A stretch of 64,000 nucleotides of DNA. Origin: JANLYC01 sp963815445. GTDB lineage: Bacteria > Actinomycetota > Actinomycetes > Propionibacteriales > Nocardioidaceae. The stretch spans positions 372,001-436,000 of the forward strand of contig CAWFGV010000004.1 in the NCBI GenBank assembly GCA_963815445.1, in the 5' to 3' direction. The notes under the pieces are model-generated. The model was not told where the DNA came from, did no database searches, and saw only the letters and a program-made list of their open reading frames with translations. A program made the translations under genes and the position numbers. Below are positions 56,663 to 64,000 of the stretch, one piece after another; the first letter of the stretch is position 1; the number at the start of each line of letters is the position of its first letter.

Positions 56663-57604
56663 GTGAGCGCCGACTCGAGCATCCGACTGCATCCTGAGGT
56701 GGCGGACGCCCTGTCCCAGGGGGCCGCGGTGGTGGCGCTGGAGTCGACGATCATCAGCCACGGCCTGCCGACCGAGTCGAGCGCCGGGGTGGCCCGGCAG
56801 ATCGAGGCGGCCGTGCGAGAGTCAGGAGCCGTCCCGGCCACGATCGCCGTGCTCGACGGAGCGGTCCGAGTGGGGCTGGACGACCGCTCCCTCGATCGGG
56901 TCGCGACCGACACCGGCGTCGTCAAGGCGAGCATCCGTGATCTCGGCGTCGTCCTGGCGTCACGGCTGGCGGGGGCCACGACGGTGGCGTCGACGGCATA
57001 CGTGGCCAACCGGGTCGGGATCCGGACCTTCGCGACCGGTGGCCTCGGTGGGGTCCATCGCGGCGCGCAGGACAGCTGGGACGAGTCGGCCGACCTGCCC
57101 GCGCTCGGTGACATCCCCATCACGCTGGTCTGCGCCGGTGTGAAGTCGATCCTCGACGTCCCAGCCACGCTGGAGCGCCTGGAGACCTTGTCCGTGACGG
57201 TCGTGGGATACCGCACGGACGCCTTCCCTGGCTTCTACATCCGGGACTCCGGGGAGGCGGTGCCCTGGCGGCTCGACGACGTGCGTGACATCGCCGCCAC
57301 GATGGGACAGCGCGCCGATCTCGGCCTCAGGCAGGCCTTGGTCGTCGCCAACCCGATCGATGCCACGGACGAGATGGACCGCTCGCTGCACGACGAGATC
57401 CTGGGCTCCGGACTCGCGGCCCTGGATCGGGCGGGTGTCCATGGCAAGGACGTCACGCCGTTCCTGCTGGCGTACTTCCACGAGCACAGCCAGGGCCGCA
57501 GCCTGGCGGCCAACATCGCGCTGATCCTCTCCAACGCCCGCCTCGCCGGCGAGATCGCGGTCGCGGCCGCGCGAGACGAGACGTCCGACCTGGCTGCCAG
57601 GTGA
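56663..57604 (+). CDS. psuG: Pseudouridine-5'-phosphate glycosidase
   Basis: 313 aa. Splits the C-C bond of pseudouridine-5'-phosphate to uracil and ribose-5-phosphate. VVALESTIISHGLP (about residues 24-37), PATIAVLDGAVRVGL (about 59-73), FATGGLGGVHRGAQDSWDESADL (about 119-141), VCAGVKSILD and ANPIDATDEMD are characteristic of PsuG/IndA. GTG start with TAGGGT (56650-56655) 7 nt before it: probably leaderless, transcribed apart from the ABC operon just upstream. The kinase partner is probably the PfkB gene at 53185. Confidence 0.93.
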   Translation: MSADSSIRLHPEVADALSQGAAVVALESTIISHGLPTESSAGVARQIEAAVRESGAVPATIAVLDGAVRVGLDDRSLDRVATDTGVVKASIRDLGVVLASRLAGATTVASTAYVANRVGIRTFATGGLGGVHRGAQDSWDESADLPALGDIPITLVCAGVKSILDVPATLERLETLSVTVVGYRTDAFPGFYIRDSGEAVPWRLDDVRDIAATMGQRADLGLRQALVVANPIDATDEMDRSLHDEILGSGLAALDRAGVHGKDVTPFLLAYFHEHSQGRSLAANIALILSNARLAGEIAVAAARDETSDLAAR

Positions 57605-57674
57605 TGACGTCGACGACGCGGGCGGTAGCGTGGTCAGCGCCACGCTCGACCCAGAGATCCGGAGCCACTCCGCG

Positions 57675-60038
<2,364 letters not shown>

Positions 60039-60117
60039 CCCTCCGCGTTTGCCTAGTTCACAAGCCAGGTGGCTTGTTCACAAGGCAAACGCGCCACTGC
60101 CACCTGGCATCTGCCTC
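60039..60117 (+). repeat. Oriented palindromic intergenic element, copy D
   Basis: Forward orientation like copy A: CCCTCCGC, then arms 60044-60067 and 60070-60093 around GG, about 18 variable nt, then a decayed CTGCCTCGGT end block. Three of 24 pairs are broken: the left arm has CTAG for CTTG, and both arms carry TTCA in the inner tetramer. It begins one base after the purL stop, between convergent genes. Confidence 0.88.
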
Positions 60118-60190
60118 GGTCACTTCCTCGGCTACTTCCTCGGCTACCCGGTCGTATGGCGACCAGCCCTGACCTGCCGCAAGGTCAGGC

Positions 60191-61572
60191 TCAGCGTTGA
60201 CCGCGCTGCAACGCCTTCCAGGTGCTGGTCGAGACCACCCCGTTCTGCGTCAGGCCGACCGCCCGCTGGTAGCGCTTCACGGCTGTCGTCGTCCCACCGT
60301 CGAAATAGCCACTGATCCGCACGGACCTCCCGAGCGCCGCCGTCAACGCGCGCTGGAGGAACCGCACCCGGTCACCCGCCGAGCCGCGCTTCACCAACGG
60401 CGTCGCGCCCCCCGAGAGCAACGAGGTCCACGTCCTGCCATCCAGCTTGCGCGTCACCCGAAGGCCGTGCCGCTTCTGATAGCTGCCCACGCCGCGGGCG
60501 GTGGTCACGTCGTACTGCCCTGAGATCCGGGGTCGGAACAGTCCACGCTGCTTGAGCAGGCACTGAGCCGCCATGATCTGCGTGGATCGGTCGCCCCGCG
60601 AGTAGCGCGATATCTCGCGAAGTCCAGGTCGACCCCACACGTGCGCATCGCCTTGCCCGGCCGTGATCCCCTACCGATCACGATCGCGTTCTCGTCGAGG
60701 ACCTGCGTCACGGTGCCGTACGTCCTCGTCACATCGAGGTTGTACTGGTGCACGCGCTGGTTGCGCCAGAACTCGTCCCGGACGAACGGCTTGCCATCAG
60801 TGGAGGGCTTCCCGTCGTTGCGAGCGAACCAGATCGCGTCCGGCATCACATACGTGCCGGGGTACGTCGCGCGGACATAGTCCAGCGCCGCGATCCCCGT
60901 CCCGGCCGACGAGTAGTAGCCGGACCTCCAGCCGAGCTTGTGCAAGCGCGTGCTCCAGCCCGACTGGAAGTTCTGCACCGGTTGGTTGCAGGCGCTGATC
61001 GAGTTGTCGTACGACTCCATGTCGAGGAAGAGCGTGCTCCCTGCCGCCATGCCGAGCCCCTGGGCGGCACTGACCGCCCGGTTGGCGGCCATCACGCCCT
61101 GGGCACGCGCCTTGCCGTTGTCCGGCTTCATCGTCACCGCGAGGGCGCGGTCCGAACAACGCTGCTCATCGGGCGTCCCTGGGTTGAGCACGGGCGCCTG
61201 CAACCCGATCCAGACCGGAAAGACATTCCAGCCGCGATGGGTCTGCTTCGACACCCAGTCCCGAGTCAGGTTGGGTTGGGGGCAGGACCGGTTCTCGCCG
61301 CCGATGTAGACGCCGACGCCCCAGTACGGCGACTGCGTCCGGAGCTCGTCCATCGTCGACTGGTCGGGGGCCGCGCAGGCGTCGAAGCCCAGGCCCGTGA
61401 GGTTTCCGGGGACCTTGACCGCGGCCGGAGCGACCGCGGCTGCGTGTGCGGGAGCCGCCGGCGGAGCTGCGCCGTGTCGATCCGCCGCCCGCGCGACCGG
61501 CGCCACCGAGCCGAGGACGACGAGCGCCAGGACCGAGGCAGCCGTCACCAGGTGCGTGTGAGTACGTCGCAT
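60191..61572 (-). pseudogene. DUF1906 glycoside-hydrolase-like/peptidoglycan-binding protein, split by a frameshift
   Basis: Paralogue of the neighbour at 61929. The N-terminal part (ATG 61572, RBS GGGGGA) has a signal peptide, then the DUF1906 (Rv2525c-like) domain: GLGFDACAAPDQSTMDEL, YWGVGVYIGGENR, GSTLFLDMESYDN, SGYYSSAGTGI, TCGVDLDFARYR. At about 60603-60612 the frame shifts and the stop comes at 60505 after unrelated residues. The other frame continues the homology: RSTQIMAAQCLLKQRGLF and VRFLQRALTAALGRSVRISG, two PG_binding_1 domains, to 60191. One missing base explains it. The truncated product would keep the catalytic-like domain but lose wall binding. Confidence 0.85.
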
Positions 61573-61704
61573 GAGATCCCCCGAAAATGTCGACGCCGGA
61601 ACTGAGCGTCCGCCGAGCGAAGCGGTCAGGCTAACACCGACGTCGAAGGCGGTGGTCCCCCCAGGCGACCACCTGCCGTGACGTACTGACGGACGCCGGA
61701 CCGC

Positions 61705-61773
61705 TCAGAATCCGGTGACGTCCAGCGCCACCAACGTGGCCGTCGCGACGACGGCGGCACTGAGGTTGCGCAT
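61705..61773 (-). CDS. Possible 22-aa hydrophobic peptide
   Basis: ATG at 61773 with AGGAAG 8-9 nt upstream, encoding MRNLSAAVVATATLVALDVT plus GF and a stop at 61705. It is hydrophobic with one basic residue near the start, as a tiny membrane peptide or leader would be. It lies alone in the 356-bp gap between the two DUF1906 genes and in their direction. Nothing else is seen in that gap. Support is only the RBS and composition. Confidence 0.35.
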   Translation of the reverse strand: MRNLSAAVVATATLVALDVTGF

Positions 61774-61928
61774 CTGCTCACTTCCTGTCGAACCGTGCGA
61801 GGCACGGGGTGCGGTTTCAGGCAGGTGTCTAACGACGGGTTGTGGCCGGGGTTACGCCGGCAGGTCGATTCGTACGCCGTGCCGAGCCGAGCCGAGAGAA
61901 CCGACGCGGCCCGTGGGGCTCGGCCGCG

Positions 61929-63311
61929 TCAGTGGCGACCGCGGTTGAGCGCCTGCCATGTTGCTGCCGTGACGACGCCCGTGGCTCGTTGGCCGATGGC
62001 ACGCTGGTAGCGCTTGATGGCCTGCGTGGTCGTGGTTGCGACGTACCCGTCGATCACGAGCTCTTGGTCGAGTGCTGCGACGAGCGCTCGCTGCAGGGAC
62101 CGGACCTGGTCGCTCGCCGAGCCTTGCTTGACCAGTGGCCTGGTCCCCCCGGACAGCAACGACGTCCAGGTCTGCGCGGTCAGTCGGCGGGTGACGCGCA
62201 TCCCACGCCGGTCCTGGTACGTGCCGACCGCGCGCGCCGTGGCTAGATCGAACCGCTCGGACAGTGCCCGACTGTAGAGCCCGTGCCGGCGGAGCAGGCA
62301 CTGAGCGGCGGCGACCTGCGGCGAACGAGCACCGCGCCCATAGGAGCGGTACCGCGCGAAGTCCAGGTCCACCCCACACGTGTGCAGGCGCCTTCCGGGT
62401 GGCGAGCCACGCCCGACCAGGATCGCGTTCTGGTCGATGTGCACCGTCACCCGGCCGAAGCGCCTGTTCCGGTCCAGGTCGTACTGGTGCATCCGCTGCC
62501 GTGCCCAGAAGCTGTCGCGGACGTACGGCTCGCCTTCGAGGTCGGGCTTGCCGTTCCCCCAGGCCAGCCACAGGACGTCAGGCATCGTGTAGCGGCCGGG
62601 GTCGTTGGCCCGGCTCGCGTCGAGTGTCGCGATGCCGCTGGCGCCCGAGGAGTAGAAGCCTGCCTTCCAGCCGCGAGAGTGCAGCCGGTGGTTCCAGCCG
62701 GACTGGAAGTTCAGCACCGCGCGGTTGCAACGGCCGATGGTGTAGTTGTAGGCCTCCATGTCGAGGAACAGGGTGCTTCCGCGCTTCAGGCCCAGGCCCC
62801 GCGCGTGGTCGATCGCCCGGTTGGCCGCCGCCACGCCCTGCCGGCGCGCGTTGGCGGGTCGGCCGCTCATCGGGTGATCTGGCCGACTCGAGCAGGTGAC
62901 CTGGTGGCTCGTCCCGCGGTCGAGCGTCGGCGCCTGGAGGCCGACCCAGATCGGGAAGATGCGCCACCCCTTGCGGTGTTGGGTGTAGACCCACTCGCGC
63001 GTGAGCTCGGGCTGCGAACACCCTCGCGACTCACCACCGATGTAGACGCCGACGCCCCAGTACGGAGACGCGACCAGCAGCTCGTCCATCGTGGCCTGCC
63101 TCGGCGCGGTACAGGTGTCGAAGCCGAGTCCGAACAGGCTGCCGGGCACTTTGACGGGCGGTGTCGGACGGCGCGCGTGGGCGGCATCCGGCGACCGGGG
63201 CTGAGCGATGGCGGCGGACGCGCCGTCGGAGGTGGTCGTGACCGCTCCGGCCCCCAACGTGCCGATCAGGCAGAGGGTGGCCGCGACGGTGGCGGTGCGG
63301 GAGGGGGGCAC
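61929..63311 (-). CDS. Secreted DUF1906 glycoside-hydrolase-like protein with two peptidoglycan-binding domains
   Basis: 460 aa. Signal peptide (TATVAATLCLIGTLGAGAVT), linker, then the DUF1906/Rv2525c-like TIM-barrel-type domain (GLGFDTCTAPRQATMDELL at about residue 60, YWGVGVYIGGESRG, GSTLFLDMEAYN, GFYSSGASGI, CGVDLDFARYR at about 311), then two PG_binding_1 repeats (SPQVAAAQCLLRRHGLY and VRSLQRALVAALDQELVIDG) for wall attachment. GTG at 63311 has GAGG 7 nt upstream; the frame is open to 63695. Likely cell-wall remodelling; enzymatic activity of DUF1906 is not established. It is intact, unlike its downstream paralogue. Confidence 0.87.
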   Translation of the reverse strand: MPPSRTATVAATLCLIGTLGAGAVTTTSDGASAAIAQPRSPDAAHARRPTPPVKVPGSLFGLGFDTCTAPRQATMDELLVASPYWGVGVYIGGESRGCSQPELTREWVYTQHRKGWRIFPIWVGLQAPTLDRGTSHQVTCSSRPDHPMSGRPANARRQGVAAANRAIDHARGLGLKRGSTLFLDMEAYNYTIGRCNRAVLNFQSGWNHRLHSRGWKAGFYSSGASGIATLDASRANDPGRYTMPDVLWLAWGNGKPDLEGEPYVRDSFWARQRMHQYDLDRNRRFGRVTVHIDQNAILVGRGSPPGRRLHTCGVDLDFARYRSYGRGARSPQVAAAQCLLRRHGLYSRALSERFDLATARAVGTYQDRRGMRVTRRLTAQTWTSLLSGGTRPLVKQGSASDQVRSLQRALVAALDQELVIDGYVATTTTQAIKRYQRAIGQRATGVVTAATWQALNRGRH

Positions 63312-63432
63312 GAAGATCCTCAGGTCGGAAGCGTTGTCGAACGGTTCGCCGGAGCGGTTCACCACGCTAACAACCAGTCGGCGCCCCGGCGGCCGAATCG
63401 CCGAGATGAAGCCCTGGCTTAGGCTGCACGGC

Positions 63433-63807
63433 GTGCCAGTCCGTCTGCAACCGTTACCGGACCACGAGCTGTCCGCCGTGCTCGCCCGGCTCGACGCGGC
63501 CGCCGCAGCGGACAAACCGGTCACAACCGAGGACGTGCGAGCGGCGGTCAAGCACTTCCTCGCGGTGCTCACCACCCGCGCCCCCGGCAAGAGCGTCGAG
63601 GTCCGTGTCCCGCCGTACGCCGCGGTGCAGTGCATCGAAGGCGCCCGCCACACCCGCGGTACGCCGCCGGCCGTCGTCGAGACCGACGGCGTCACCTGGC
63701 TTGCCCTGGCCCGCGGGAACGAGACGTTCGCCCAGGCTCAGCACGACGGCCGTGTCCGAGCCTCGGGCGAACGGTCCGACCTCACCCCGCTGCTGCCCCT
63801 GACCTGA
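63433..63807 (+). CDS. Bacterial SCP2/sterol-carrier-like family protein
   Basis: 124 aa. The stretch APGKSVEVRVPPYAAVQCIEGARHTRGTPPAVVETDGVTWLALARG and the end GRVRASGERSDLTPLLPL match what I recall of Rv0807-type proteins, called sterol carrier family and usually placed beside purF. Function unproven. TAGGCT (63420-63425) ends 7 nt before the GTG at 63433, so leaderless; the frame is open to 63208. A purF gene just outside the window would be expected. Confidence 0.8.
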   Translation: MPVRLQPLPDHELSAVLARLDAAAAADKPVTTEDVRAAVKHFLAVLTTRAPGKSVEVRVPPYAAVQCIEGARHTRGTPPAVVETDGVTWLALARGNETFAQAQHDGRVRASGERSDLTPLLPLT

Positions 63808-63831
63808 TCGACCAGGGCTAGCATCGCCGCC

Positions 63832-64000
63832 ATGACCGAAGCCAGCGGTGACCTGCAAGCCGCCGTCACCCGAGTCCTCCCGGGTGTCCGCGCCGACCTC
63901 GAACGGCTGGTCCGGATCCCCTCGATCGGAGCCGACCCCGCCCGGCACGACGACGTACGCCGCTCGGCGCGCGAGACCGCAGGCTTGTTCGAGGCGGAAG
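63832..64000 (+). CDS. M20-family dipeptidase, 5' end only
   Basis: First 56 codons only, cut by the window edge. TRVLPGVRADLERLVRIPSIGADPARHDDVRRSARETAGLF is the usual N-terminus of M20 metallodipeptidases, where LVRIPSIG is conserved. TAGCAT (63819-63824) ends 7 nt before the ATG, another leaderless-type start. Family is fairly sure; specificity is not. Confidence 0.72.
   Translation, partial: MTEASGDLQAAVTRVLPGVRADLERLVRIPSIGADPARHDDVRRSARETAGLFEAE

Noticed and set aside
57630..57674. GTG 57630 as purL start
   Set aside because: It lies within the probable -10 box TAGCGT and adds 15 residues unlike the family; GTG 57675 is preferred, though not proven.

Overview
The window is 64 kb of high-GC actinobacterial chromosome. 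Dense gene packing, many GTG starts, a dnaK-grpE-dnaJ-hspR operon with HAIR operators, and many genes with a TANNNT box 6-8 nt before the start codon (leaderless mRNAs) all fit. Gene content (M36 fungalysin, an IclR-linked hut cluster, a 13E12-type HNH gene, DUF1906 proteins) suggests Propionibacteriales/Nocardioidaceae; genus cannot be told from the sequence alone. The order dnaK operon, clpB, dapC-like, pyrE, fba, trmH, dedA, DUF3151, purA resembles the ancestral block I know from Mycobacterium and relatives.

Layout. 1-2.6 kb: secreted M36 metalloprotease, cut by the window edge. 2.7-12.8 kb: histidine utilisation: IclR regulator, divergent hutH-hutU, an amidase, a nitroreductase on the other strand, then an M20 hydrolase-hutF-hutI translationally coupled run. 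No classical hutG is seen; the M20 enzyme is the best candidate for the last step. 12.8-16.2 kb: MMPL exporter and a divergent tandem-domain MarR regulator with two operator-like sites between them. 16.2-24.1 kb: heat-shock operon, clpB and a small membrane protein. 24.1-32.7 kb: dapC-like aminotransferase, pyrE, AbiEi-like orphan, fba, trmH, dedA, DUF3151, LuxR-type regulator, diacylglycerol kinase-like protein. 32.9-36.6 kb: purA, purD and small proteins. 36.7-40.1 kb: a degraded patch with a small HTH gene behind tandem operators, an HNH pseudogene with several frameshifts, a DD-peptidase-like lipoprotein and a SnoaL-like gene with a frameshifted start. 40.3-44.2 kb: ureohydrolase-NCS1 permease-amidase operon of unknown substrate. 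44.2-53.1 kb: purB, a Ser/Thr kinase, FAD oxidoreductase, purC, acyl-CoA ligase, purS-purQ. 53.2-57.6 kb: candidate pseudouridine salvage (PfkB kinase, psuG) split by a polar-amino-acid-type ABC transporter. 57.7-64 kb: purL, two tandem DUF1906/peptidoglycan-binding proteins (one frameshifted), an SCP2-like protein and the start of an M20 dipeptidase.

Seven de novo purine genes (purA, D, B, C, S, Q, L) are scattered over 27 kb; FGAM synthase is the three-part PurS/PurQ/PurL type. No tRNA, rRNA, CRISPR array or IS element was seen.

The most interesting non-coding signals are repeat families: an oriented ~87-nt intergenic element built on a 20-24-bp near-perfect palindrome (four copies, one with compensatory changes in both arms), a second inverted repeat with a partly conserved 22-nt loop (two copies), and a four-copy tandem repeat between two convergent genes.
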